DNA of 31,878 nucleotides from Rhizophagus sp. LPA8_4_AMF (lineage: Eukaryota > Glomeromycota > Glomeromycetes > Glomerales > Glomeraceae): positions 1 to 31,878 of the forward strand of contig JADRCO010000520.1 in assembly GCA_021464525.1 (NCBI GenBank). Direction: 5' to 3'. Positions 11,205 through 21,331 of the stretch are shown in pieces. Positions within the stretch are counted from its first letter, which is position 1, and each line of letters opens with the position of its first letter. The notes under the pieces are model-generated. The model was not told where the DNA came from and did no database searches. It saw nothing but the letters and a program-made list of their open reading frames with translations. The position numbers and the translations under genes were made by a program.

Positions 11205-12469
11205 TTGTTTTATTTGGTCATTTGTTTCATATTATTTATTCCATATATTTAAATGTTTTAATCCCAAATAAATAGGAAAAAAGAGATTTTGTGGTTGATT
11301 TTAAATATACTACAGTACAGTATATAGTCATAATTGTTTTAATTACGGCTTAGGTATAACAAGTGATCAAGGTAAAATATTATTAGTTTTCTAGCACGGC
11401 TTAACAATTGATTTGTTAATTATTAAATATAACGAATTTAAGTATGAATGTGCAAAAATTTATTTTTCTGTTTATTATTTATAATTCTTTACTATTCATA
11501 GCTTTAATTTATTCTTTACTTTTCGTATTTATGTCGATTATTTTATTATAAATAAATCTAGTTTTTATCAATGCTTACTTAGACAAAATAGTAGTTGAAG
11601 TGTATTTATTTGGTCTATAGTTTGATTATGTGACTATTAATAATTAACGACTTAATTTTATTTTAATAAGTTGTTATTAATTATTTCTTCGTAGTAACTA
11701 CAATAAACGTCGAAATTTCCGATCATATAAACATCCATTTCGATATACTGTGCATTAAATCCATATTAGAATCATGATTTGATGTTCTATAATTATAAAA
11801 TACTAACCGATTTTTTATTTTTGTATATCGATATTAAATTCTGAAATTTTGCGAATTATATTTCTAATGATTATCTGATATCTAATCGTGAATCAATAAT
11901 TTGTCATAAACCGTTTTTTTCACAAAATCACTTTATTGTTGAACATTAATATGTAACGTATAAATTATTAATTTGCCAGCACCTCGAAGACCATGTGAAA
12001 GAATCATTCTAATAATTAAACTCTGGAGCTCAAAAGTTTAGAACTTTTGCGAATTATAATTTATTAAATACGATAAGAAATCCTGTTCAGGTTTGTTTAA
12101 TTGATTTGTGTTGAGAAAATATTTTCTTCTTTAGACAAAAGTAAGAATATCGAAAATTTTTATTTACGGATAATATTATTGAATGAATTATGCCAACAAT
12201 TTAATATTATAATTTAATCTTTAATGTCAGATATATTTAATTTTAATTCAACAACGAAGTTTAGGAATGAGTTCCAATGATCATTCAAACACGCCCTTAT
12301 TGTATGAATATCAAAATAATTCAGTCAATATATATATATAATAGCAGATAACGTTTGTCACATATCCAGTTTGATACCAGAATTTTGTGTTGCGCGACGG
12401 TTCAATACTTTTTATACATTTGAATCTTAATTTTTTGACATGAATATTCAAATCGCTACACAATATAAG
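11205..12469. other. intergenic, AT-rich
   Basis: This follows the kinase. A possible last short exon (11276-11298, ending KKRFCG then TGA) lies near its start. The rest shows only AT-rich sequence and a short AT microsatellite near 12330. The 64-codon minus-strand ORF at 12311-12505 has no motif and is not considered a gene. Confidence 0.55.
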
Positions 12470-12878
12470 CGTGGTGCGGTAATTTGTGCAAATCTCATGA
12501 TCCAAATAATTACGTATTAACTATAGAAATTAGATTGTAAATTATATAAGGTATTCCAGTAATTCCACGAATGCTCTAGGATTCCGGATTCAAATTTTTA
12601 TCGTATTACTTTACTAAAATAACTGACCATATATTTTAAACGAATATATATATTTTTTAATCAATTCAGTCCAATACGAAATGTGTTACTTGAAAGTGAA
12701 TCATTTATTTTTATTTGATTTTCTTTTTCTTCTTTTTTTTTTTTATAATTTATATTTATATTTACTTTTTAGTATAGCTAATAAAATATAGATGACCAGT
12801 TTTTTTTCTTGTTAAATAAATTTTATCATCTTCTGTTGATTAATTAGATACGTAGAGCTAAAAACTTTTCAATGGAAG

Positions 12879-12887
12879 TATAAATAT
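12879..12887 (+). promoter_or_regulatory. relic TATA-like box
   Basis: This is the copy of the kinase tataaatat box in the truncated duplicate. It now has no intact gene behind it. Confidence 0.35.
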
Positions 12888-13256
12888 GCCTATTTTCCTA
12901 ATATGGAGCTTATAAAGATAAATTTGACTTGACTCAATTAAAATCTAGTCCTATCCCAATTAAGTTGGCTTCTTTTAATGAGGATTATTATAAAGGCATT
13001 TATCGTGAAGAATACATTGACGTATCTTATTGTGGTTATCCAAAAATATTATCTTTCTTATATAATCAAAATTAACATAATATTAGGTGTATATTATAAT
13101 GTATATTATACAACTAAATTATGCAGTGAATATGGAATTTTAAGAAAAAGAAGAACAAAATTTTTAAGTATGTTGCAAGAAATTGCTGAAAATATTATGT
13201 TTTAAACAAGTATCTGTCGAATATAGATTTAATTATTGTCGAAGGACTTCCAAACC

Positions 13257-13440
13257 ATGCAATGTCTGTCTGTCCCGGCCAATCAGATTTCAAGATCAGA
13301 TAAAACTGAATAAATAAATATTGTATTTTATTTAATAAAATTACGTCAATATAAGATTACGTTGTTAATAAAATTGCGCTAATTTACACAATTAGGAAAA
13401 TCTAACGCTTCGGACGCACCAACGGTATCCGTTTCCTTAG
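13257..13440. repeat. dispersed repeat, copy B, inserted in kinase relic
   Basis: This shares the exact 19-mer gcttcggacgcaccaacgg (13407-13425) and the following ccgtttcc-ttag with copy A at 6967-7196. It also shares atgcaatgtc (13257-13266) at the other end. Kinase homology stops just before and restarts just after it, which is direct evidence that it arrived as an insertion after the duplication. No clear target-site duplication can be read because the flanks are eroded. Confidence 0.55.
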
Positions 13441-13594
13441 TAAATATTCTAGTTCATACGATAAATGGTTGAAAATGAAATATATTGCAAGTTATATGGA
13501 AATTTGTTACAGTACTGGCGGAAAAAACTAGAAAAAAAATCGATCGGATGGTCCAATTTTTCTGTATCACCAAACAAAACACTGATTGTTTCTA

Positions 13595-14061
13595 ACCCAT
13601 CAGGAAGCCACATCAGTAGCACAGTTGTTACTAATTTTATCGCTGTGTAATATACATAAAATTTATCTCGTGCGCGTTTTTCATGAAAAAAAAAAAATTT
13701 CTAAGTACAAAGAATTAAATTATTAAAATATGGAAAGCGTATTCATTTTATTTTTAATATATTCTCTTTATTAAGAAGTACAATACTTTTATTTCATATT
13801 TAATTTTTTTCAACAAAAATATACATATCTATTAAATAATTGAAAAATTAGTTGTATTAACTTATCGGCCTTTATACTCTGTATAATTGTCACTAAAATT
13901 AAAAAATAAAAAAGAATTAGGACTTATATGTTTTTTATAAAGAAAAAATTAAGAAAGTGTAATAAATCAAACTACAAAAAAAAGTTCAATTACTGTGCGT
14001 ATAAGCAAAATCAAAAAAGTTGGGGCTTAGCTGTGCCACCGATGTGGCTTCCTGAATGGGC
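13595..14061. mobile_element. MITE-like element with ~30-base TIRs and TA flanks
   Basis: The left end (13595-13624, starting acccatcaggaagccacatc) and the reverse complement of the right end (14031-14061, starting gcccattcaggaagccacat) agree over about 30 bases, with one indel and three mismatches including the first base. Both ends are flanked by TA (13593-13594 and 14062-14063), as expected for Tc1/mariner-type insertion. The 467-base interior is AT-rich and has no transposase ORF, so the element would be non-autonomous. It lies immediately after the truncated kinase copy and may mark the point where that copy was cut off. The TIR match is seen directly; the superfamily is inference. Confidence 0.7.
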
Positions 14062-14063
14062 TA

Positions 14064-14507
14064 CTAAATTATAATATGTCAGTTCATCACGTTTCACAAG
14101 TTTAATGAATTAACTAAATAATGTTGTTTTTTTCTACGGACTTTTGAGGAGTTAAATAAAGAAAAAGAAAAATAGAAAATTTCTAAATTAGGATTAATCG
14201 AGATGCATAACTAGTTACAGTAGTTACACCATTACAAATGTCATCGACCATGAATCTAACGATTTATGTTGAAGAGCGGATAACTGTCCAATTTCGGTTA
14301 CATTTATTTGAAAATGGAAATAATCAATTTTCGTAAAAACATAACCAAAATAATCACATTGTTTAATAACCATATGTATATTACAAAACAAAAAAAATCT
14401 TTATTAAAGAACTGGCAAGTAGCCATAACTCAAATCCATTTAAAAATTCATCCATTTCAACTTATTTAACTTATTTTTAATTTATTTATTTGTTCTTAAC
14501 TTTTAAT
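14064..14507. other. 5' flank of array copy 4
   Basis: Non-coding. The last ~100 bases (agccataact..., catccatttcaacttattt) resemble the leaders of copies 5 and 6 (gccataacaacgg, atttcaacatatttt; cactttaacttattt), so this is the copied promoter of the array. No strong TATA box is visible. Confidence 0.5.
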
Positions 14508-15986
14508 ATGTCAATTTTTCATTCTAATTTTCTGAGAGACATTTCTTCTATATTAAATGATACCGATGATTTCAATGTTATTATTAACGTTGGTGAATAC
14601 GAAAATATAAAGGAGTTTCGTACACATTCGGTAATTTTACGTGCACGTTGTCCATACTTTAAAGTCGCACTCTCAAATGAATGGATTACAAAAAAGAATG
14701 ATATGATTATGTTTACCAAACCAAATATTACTCCAACAGTTTTTGAAATGGTTCTAAAGTAAGTTATTTCTTTGATAAATACTGTTGGATGCATTGTTGC
14801 ATTATTATTAATTAAAAACAAAAATATTTCTTTTTTAAGATATATTTATACAGGTGAACTTGACTTAACGAATTATCTTGGTGAAAACATCCTTAATCTT
14901 TTGGTTGCATCTGATGAACTACTCCTTGAAGAATTATTCACCCATGTTCAAGAATATTTAATCGAAAAACAAACAACTTGGGTTCAAGAAAATTTGTTTC
15001 ATGTACTTCGCATTGCATTTAAACTTACGGAATGCAAGAAGCTACAAGATTATTGTCTTGATTCAATTTGTGCGAATCCACAACCATTTATTACTTCAAA
15101 GAAATTCCGCTCATTGGAGAAAAATATTCTTTATAGTTTACTTATGCGAGACGATCTTTCTGTCGAAGAAGGTGTCATTTGGGATTGTCTAATTAAATGG
15201 GGTATTAAACAAACCCCTGGTTTTGGAAGAAAAAATAGTGATAGAACCAAATGGAATAATTCAAATTATAAAGCATTAAAGAAAACTTTAAATCAATTTA
15301 TTCCACTTATTCGGTTTACAGAATTTTCTTCTTCTGAATATATTGACAAGATCCGTCCTTATAAAGCTATCATTCCTAGTAATATTTATGATGAAATTGA
15401 AGAGTACTATTTTAAAAACGTCCAACCAAAAACAATAAATTTGACTTCACGTATAAAGATCATCGAATCAAATCTTATAAAGCCAAAACTTGCTAATATA
15501 ATTACTAGTTGGATTGAAAGAAAAGATGAAAAAGTTCCATTACATAAGTACAAATTTGACCTTATTTATCGTAGTAGTCAGGATGGAATCAATATTAATA
15601 CATTTCGAACTAAATGTAATGAACAGGGTCGATGTTTAGTATTAGTTAAGCATCCAAACTCAACAAAAATTTATGGAGGATATAATCCACTTAATTTCAC
15701 AAATACTATTGTACAATATTATAATACAACGGAAAGTTTTATATTTTCTTTTGAAAATAGCAAAGACATTCAAAATATGAAAATGAGTCGCGTGAATAAT
15801 AATTATGAACTACACGAAAATTATAACGATGGTTTTAATTTTCTCAATACTCTTTATATGAATCAACAAATATATTTAAATAATCATGGATATTATGATG
15901 ATAATATTAGTAATGTTTTAAGTCCTTATTTAGGTACCAGTTTTGTTCCAGAAGAAATCGAAGTATTCAAAATAACTACAACATAA
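14508..15986 (+). CDS. BTB-BACK-TLDc protein, array copy 4
   Basis: Exons 14508-14758 and 14840-15986, joined across an 81-base phase-2 intron (14759-14839), give 465 aa. The ATG at 14508 (MSIFHSNF) aligns with the MTSIFHSG starts of its neighbours, one codon shorter. An upstream in-frame TTG is unlikely in a eukaryote. BTB about residues 1-124 (DFNVIINVGEYENIKEF, HSVILRARCPYF, YIYTGELDLTNYLGENIL). BACK about 126-244 (LQDYCLDSIC, IWDCLIKWGIKQTPGFG). TLDc from about residue 303 (SWIERKDE, DLIYRSSQDG, YGGYNPLNF, FIFSFEN, EEIEVFKI). Closest relatives in the window are copies 5 and 6. It begins the block of three copies spaced about 3.4 kb apart. Downstream DNA at 16541-16660 is shared with the region after copy 5. 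Confidence 0.92.
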
Positions 15987-16540
15987 TTTATTTAATTTAT
16001 TATTGGCTATTTATTTTATATAATTTATTATAGATGCATAATACGTACTTTGTAATGTCATTTTTAAGTATTTTATTTGATATTTCATTATTAATCATTT
16101 AGAAATGGATCTTTGTTTCTTCGTTTGCTACTTCAACCGAAATACAGTAATAAATGTATGATCTTTTTTAGTTTATTCTGTTTTCTTTAAATTTTCTGCA
16201 TATATTGCGTAATTTTACAACATATTGTTTTTGGTGAAAATTGTTATTTTTTTTACTATAACAAATTTATTGCTTAACGATTTATATGCGAAATTTCACC
16301 ACACTTTTTATTTTAACAACCGTGTTGTTCTTAGACAGATTTAATGTCGTTACGTACAACTATTTGGTAAATGATTCAAATAACAAATTGATCTTTCGCC
16401 ATTTGAGATTAATGTTAGTCAACACTATAATTCTGGCCTACATTATACTTTAATTATAAATCATGTGATAAGATGTCAACCAATCAGCATTGGTATAACT
16501 TAACTGGTAATGATAGAATGTTTTATTATTTTGGTAAAGT

Positions 16541-16660
16541 AAGACTTATAGAGGAGGAATTTTATTTAAGTGCCTCACAACTACTTTACTTTCATCAGTT
16601 GTATAACAATCTCATTATAATTCAATTCTATAATCAGCCTATATTCACTTTTTCTCGCTC
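16541..16660 (+). repeat. duplicated 3' flank, copy after gene 4
   Basis: Similar in order to 19590-19715: attttatttaagtg..., tcatcagttgtataacaat, attctat, and cataatcagnc...ttcactttt. Both lie about 0.6 kb and 0.2 kb past the stop codons of copies 4 and 5, so the duplication unit included intergenic DNA. Confidence 0.6.
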
Positions 16661-17695
16661 GTAAGTTTAACGAAATTTGCCGTATTACTAATGCTTAATT
16701 AAAACTTAGAATTTTTAGTTATATCATAAATTAAATAAGAAATATAATTTTTACTTCACCCGTAACTTTAGAACATACGAAATTTATGATGATAAAACAA
16801 TATTGTATGTCATTGAAGTATTTTTAATAATTATTTGTTCAAGCCGTTGATTACTGTAGCACGTATTCGATTTTCGCATGCATATCTTATTCATGAAGAA
16901 ACAACATCTTAGTTTTTTTCAAACAATATTGGTTTAATTTATTTAATTTAACTTCAGTTATTATTAATTTAATCAATAAAAAATTAGCGTTACAACTTAA
17001 AAATTGAAGTAACAGATAAATTGACGATGCAATAAATTATCATGTTTTTGAAAAAATATCAAATGCATATTTATTTATTTATTTAATAAAAGAATAAGTA
17101 AATATAGCGTTTAATTCTGACACATGAAATCGAGAACTAATTAAATAAATATCATCTTAATTATTTATGGAAGGTGATAGTACATATAATAAAACTATTG
17201 ATGGGACTTCGTTTACAACACGTGATTTCTCATATTGGCGATTTGGATGCTCCTTTTCCTAGTAAATTGATAAATAAATATATTACACCAAATGAACAGC
17301 ACTTGATAATCGCATTTTATAATTATTTGTTTTATTAATATCGGGAACCCTGGTTGCGCCGCTTCAAAGTTCAAACACAAATGGGCTTTCATAATATGAA
17401 TCATTAGAAAACCGGTTGGAACCGAGTTCAAAACCGGATTGGTACATCCGGTTTAAAGCAGTAAAACGATGAAATTATGCAAAAATAAATTACAACGGTT
17501 AAAAAAAGAAAATATGGTTATTTTTTCAATAATAAAGATATTTATAGACTTTATTGTGAATTAATTTTTACGCAGCACTCTTTTATAAATTATAAAATTA
17601 GAAATAATGACTTTTGTGTAACTTTGTTTAAACCTTATTACAAAATAGTAATATTCTTTCAAATAGGCTTAGTAAACTCATTGACTATGTTTGTG

Positions 17696-17760
17696 TAATG
17701 GCGCAGCAAATCATTGATCATCAAAGACAATTTACCGCCGCTTTCGGTTAATACTTTCCT
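17696..17760 (+). repeat. duplicated 5' flank block, copy before gene 5
   Basis: The block atcattgatcatcaa followed by tttaccgccg-ttt recurs at 21084-21140 before copy 6. In both cases attttaaccatata and a leader with ttatttaa follow. It could be a conserved upstream element or simply passenger DNA of the duplication. Confidence 0.6.
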
Positions 17761-17901
17761 TAATCGAAATAGTCAAAACACCGCCATTTTAACCATATAC
17801 TGCTGTAAATCAAGAACTTTTTTCAAGGTTTATTTAATGGCCATAACAACGGAAAGAATTATTCTATTTCAACATATTTTGTTTATTTGTTCGTTTTTAA
17901 A

Positions 17902-19399
17902 ATGACTTCAATTTTTCATTCCGGCCTTTTAAAAGATATTTCTTCCTTATTAAATGATGCCGATGATTTCAACGTTATTATTAAAGCCGGTGATTATGAA
18001 AATATAAAAGAATTTCGAGCACATTCAGTAATTTTACGTGCTCGTTGTCCATACTTTAGAAATGAACTCTTTGATGAAAAGTCCACAAAAAAGAATAATA
18101 TGATCACGTTTAATACAACAAATATTACTCCAACAGTTTTTGAAATGATTCTAAAGTAATTATTTTCCTTGATACATATAGCTATATTATATGATTTCAT
18201 TATTATTAATTTTAAGAAATATTTTTTTTTTTTTAAGGTATATTTATACAGGTGAACTTGACTTAACAAACCATCTTGGTGAAAATATTCTTGGGCTTCT
18301 AGTAGCATCTTATGAACTACTTCTTGAAGAATTATTTATCCATGTTCAAGAATATCTAATCGAAGAACAAGCACCTTGGGTTCAGAAAAATTTTGTTCAA
18401 GTTCTTCATACAGTATTTAAACTTACGGACTGCGAAAAACTACAAGATTATTGTCTTGGATCCATCTGTGCGGATCCACAACCATTTATTACTTCAAAGA
18501 AATTTCCTTCATTGGATAAAGATATTCTTTATGGTTTACTCAAACGAGATGACTTTCCAGTTGAAGAAGGTATCATTTGGGATTGTTTAATTAAATGGGG
18601 TATTAAGCAAACTCCTGGCTTGGGAAATGTAAATGGTGATAGAACCAAGTGGAGTAATTCAAATTATCAAGCATTAAAGAAAACTTTAAATCAATTTATT
18701 CCGCTTATTCGGTTTACAGAATTTTCTCCTGCTGAATATTTTGATAAGATCCGTCCTTACAAAGCTATTATTTCTAATAATATTTATGATGAAATTGAAG
18801 AGTACTATTTTAAAAGCGTCCAACCAAAAACAATAAATTTGACTCCACGTATAAAGATCATCGAATCAAAACTTATAAAACCAAAACTGGCTAATATAAT
18901 TGCTAGTTGGATTGAAAGAAAAAATGAAAAAGACTTATCAGTCAAGTACAAATTTGATCTTCTTTATCGTAGTAGTCGAGATGGACTTAACATTAATACA
19001 TTTCGAACTAAATGTAATGGCCAGGGTCGATGTTTAGTATTAGTTAAGCATCCAAGCTCAACAAAAATTTATGGAGGATATAATCCGCTCAACTTTGTTA
19101 ATGCTAATGGGCAATATTATAGTACAACAGAAAGTTTTATATTTTCTTTTGAAAATAGTGAGAATACTCAAAATATGAATATAAGTCGCGTGCATGGTAG
19201 TTATGCTGGTTATGCAATTGTCGAGAATAACAGCAATGGATTTAATTTTGGTAGTACTCTTTATTTACAAAGTAACCTAAATATATATTTTAGTCATTCG
19301 GGCTATTATGATAATAATGTAAACAATGTTTTAAACCCATACCTTAATGGTTGTTTTGTTCCAGCAGAAATCGAAGTCTTTAAAATCAAATCTTCGTAA
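17902..19399 (+). CDS. BTB-BACK-TLDc protein, array copy 5
   Basis: Exons 17902-18155 and 18238-19399, joined across an 82-base phase-2 intron (18156-18237), give 471 aa. The donor is GTAATT, weaker than the GTAAGT or GTAAGC of the other copies, but the acceptor has a long T tract (tttttttttttaag). The ATG at 17902 is chosen over an upstream in-frame TTG because all copies begin MTSIFHSG or similar. BTB about 1-125, BACK about 127-245 (LQDYCLGSIC, IIWDCLIKWGIKQTPGLG), TLDc about 303-471 (SWIERKNE, DLLYRSSRDG, YGGYNPLNF, FIFSFEN, GFNFGSTLY, AEIEVFKI). It is very similar to copies 4 and 6 in both protein and codon choice, so it is a recent duplicate. A TATA-like tatttaa lies at 17831-17837. Molecular partner unknown. 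Confidence 0.92.
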
Positions 19400-20264
19400 T
19401 TTGGCATATGTATCAAAATATTCGATTTTGTTCACACAAATTTATTATAGGCCAGATGTCGACAATTTGTAGTATGAAACGAGTCAATTTATTTGTGTCG
19501 TTTTGACCTTCACTTAAATCGAATAAAAGTTATATGTTTTATTTAATGCTTAAAGCTTACTGGTTATTTTAATAATATACCGTAAAAGAAAGTTTTATTT
19601 TAAGTGTACTTCTTTCACCAGTTGTGTAACAATCCCAATTATTGCCGTGCCCATTATTCTATTTCACAATCTAGATTTTTTCCATAATCAGTCGCTTCAC
19701 TTTTTTTTTTATTCTACGAATCTGGCAAAGATTTACGCTTAACTAGCGTTAATTACGTGAACTAGAGCTGTTCCGGAATAAAATATTCAAACCAAACTTT
19801 TTAATGTAATAATTTACATAATTTACGTCATTTGTTGCTTATACGCAACGAAATTCAATATATCGTATTTCGAATATTCGATAAGCTGAAACTTGGCCTA
19901 AAACGGATTTTTTGTTGAAACTAAATCACTTGGCTTCGATATACTGGAAATATTTGCTAAAAGGATTCGAAATTGATCACGTGATAATAATATTTGTTGA
20001 AGTGGAACCGAATATTTAACCTTGATTTTGATCAGAAATCATATAAATCCAGATTTCCATTGAGAGCGAGTTGATTGATCACGTGCAATCTTTTTTTTTG
20101 TTTTTGAGGACTATGGTCGAGTTTAACATTTAGGTATAAATATTCTTGTTCTTATAGTTGCATATGATTTATCCATGTGAATTAATTTTTTAAAATTGAT
20201 TTTTTTCTATAATATTTAATTAAGGAAAACTACCTACAGTAGATAGGTTTGGAGAACTTTGTCG
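19400..20264. other. intergenic after copy 5
   Basis: Starts with a 3' flank alike to that of copy 6 (tttattatagg-c-gat-tc against tttattatgggtcggatatc, then gtatgaaac). 19590-19715 is the duplicated flank block. Two CACGTG sites lie close together at 19978-19983 and 20080-20085, the first within TCACGTGA. No gene seen. Confidence 0.55.
19590..19715 (+). repeat. duplicated 3' flank, copy after gene 5
   Basis: Partner of 16541-16660. Shared words include gttttattttaagtg, tttcaccagttgtgtaacaat and cataatcagtcgcttcac. It shows that copies 4 and 5 were duplicated with their surroundings. Confidence 0.6.
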
Positions 20265-21060
20265 TACAAATTAAAACTTACGACTACAAGATTGTTTTTC
20301 TTGGATCAATTTTCGCAGATCTATGACTTACTTAAACGAAATGTTTTTTTCCGGTTGAAGAAGGCACTATTTAGGATTGTTTAATTAAATATAAGCCTTT
20401 TGATTTTGAATGATAAAGCTGAATGAGTACAGAAATGATTTTATTCTTGTTGTTTCTCACTTTTCTCTCTCTCATTTTTCCCTTTCTCTCTACAAACCTA
20501 CTGTATTACCTATCCTTCTATAATCAATAAAAGTTGCTTCTCTCCATGATGTCAAATCTAGGGTATATATTTATGCTTTACATGTTAAAAATTATAAAAA
20601 CTTGAACCAAACCGACTCAAAAAAGTTCGACATAAAAATCATGACGATCATATGGCTAATCAAACTTTGTCTACCCGCGTAAAATTTGACTCTTAAATGA
20701 AAGTCGAAGCGGAGATGATGAAAAACCGAAGCAGCCTGATATCAAAAATGCCCAATGACCTTTTGATAAAGCTCAACCTTATAAAGTTATAATTTTCAAT
20801 AATATTTAAAGTATAAAATTGTCGACAACAAAATCCGCAAGTTAAAAAAAAAAGTTATCTTGAATTAATAATAATATTAATAATAATTCATTAACCTTAT
20901 TTATAAAGCGAAATTGAACCGAAATAAACAATATTTCATTTAATAAATGTAGCAACTTCTATGGAAAATTTTATTTTTTCTTTTGAATAAAACAATGAAA
21001 TTAAATTACGTCATGTAATATCACATAATTATGCTAATTATGATAATTACTTTGGTCTTA
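20265..21060 (+). pseudogene. decayed BTB-BACK-TLDc relic
   Basis: Fragments in the right order match array members. 20265-20395 matches BACK DNA (aaaacttacga, ctacaagatt, tcttggatc, cttaaacgaaatg, ggttgaagaaggcac, ggattgtttaattaaat). 20756-20818 matches the segment after BACK (cttttgataaagctc, ccttataaag, aataatattta). 20885-21060 matches the TLDc of copy 3 type (aataataattcatt, attttattttttcttttgaa, atatcacataattatgctaa). No exon 1 is recognisable, frames are closed by stops and indels, and about 360 bases (20396-20755) without homology separate the first two blocks. This is an old family member that died between copies 5 and 6. Confidence 0.75.
20448..20500 (+). repeat. pyrimidine-rich tract
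   Basis: A run of mostly C and T (ttctcacttttctctctctc and onward) inside the non-homologous block of the relic at 20265-21060. Low complexity, with no assigned function. Confidence 0.5.
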
Positions 21061-21331
21061 TTAACCATATGATTTATTTTGATTGGCGTGATAATCATTG
21101 ATCATCAAGAACTATTTACCGCCGTTTTGGAATAAATCAAACTATATTTTTTTAAAAAAATGTTTTTGATTATTTCCATTTACAATCATTTTAACCATAT
21201 ATTACAATAATCAAAAAAAAAAATTTTATTCGAGGCTTATTTAAGGAACCATACAACAGATACCGTAACAGAATAGACAACGAAAGTTTTCTTCCACTTT
21301 AACTTATTTTTGTTGATTTAGTTGCCTTAAA
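21061..21331. other. 5' flank of array copy 6
   Basis: The block at 21084-21140 (atcattgatcatcaa, tttaccgccg) is shared with 17696-17760 before copy 5. A TATA-like tatttaa lies at 21238-21244, and accatacaac and ctttaacttattt resemble the leaders of copies 4 and 5. Confidence 0.55.

Larger units (their letters stand above)
12470..13590 (+). pseudogene. truncated duplicate of kinase promoter and N-terminus
   Basis: Segments align in order with the kinase locus. 12470-12510 (aaatctcatgatccaaat) matches about 8380-8400. 12565-12610 matches 8505-8555. The TATA-like box at 12879 matches 8734. 12935-12980 (aaaatctagtcctat-ccaatta) matches the coding start, and 13175-13210 (aaatattatgttttaaacaa) matches about 9105-9125. 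Homology resumes at about 13446-13510, against 9157-9235 (YCKLYGN against YCKLCGK). A short stretch near 13535 resembles either KKSIP or EKSIEWMPYS of the intact kinase. Stop codons and indels close the frame. The gap at 13257-13440 holds a copy of the dispersed repeat. No ATP loop, HRD or APE region remains. Confidence 0.75.
15987..17901. other. intergenic between copies 4 and 5
   Basis: Non-coding, containing duplicated flanks. 16541-16660 matches 19590-19715 downstream of copy 5. 17696-17760 matches 21084-21140 upstream of copy 6. A GC-richer patch at about 17340-17460 has several ccggtt words in both orientations (aaaccggttgg, aaaccggatt, catccggttt) and may be an old repeat. CACGTG at 17219-17224. 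The ORFs at 16473-16664 and 17714-17905 and the minus ORF 17213-17431 lack motifs. Confidence 0.55.

Noticed and set aside
12978-13205. 75-codon + ORF as a separate small gene
   Set aside because: The DNA aligns with the kinase N-terminus in another frame; it is part of the truncated duplicate.
14519-14821. 100-codon minus-strand ORF opposite BTB exon 1 of copy 4, with a similar one at 17994-18308 opposite copy 5
   Set aside because: They mirror the conserved BTB coding sequence and its intron, so their openness follows from the sense gene. They share no independent start or domain.
15001-15192. Alternate-frame + ORFs inside copies 4 and 5 (15001-15192, 18393-18590)
   Set aside because: They are frame shadows of the BACK domain and show no domain of their own.
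16473-16664. 63-codon ORF starting MSTNQHWYNL
   Set aside because: Its second half is the duplicated 3' flank block, whose partner at 19590-19715 has no equivalent ORF.
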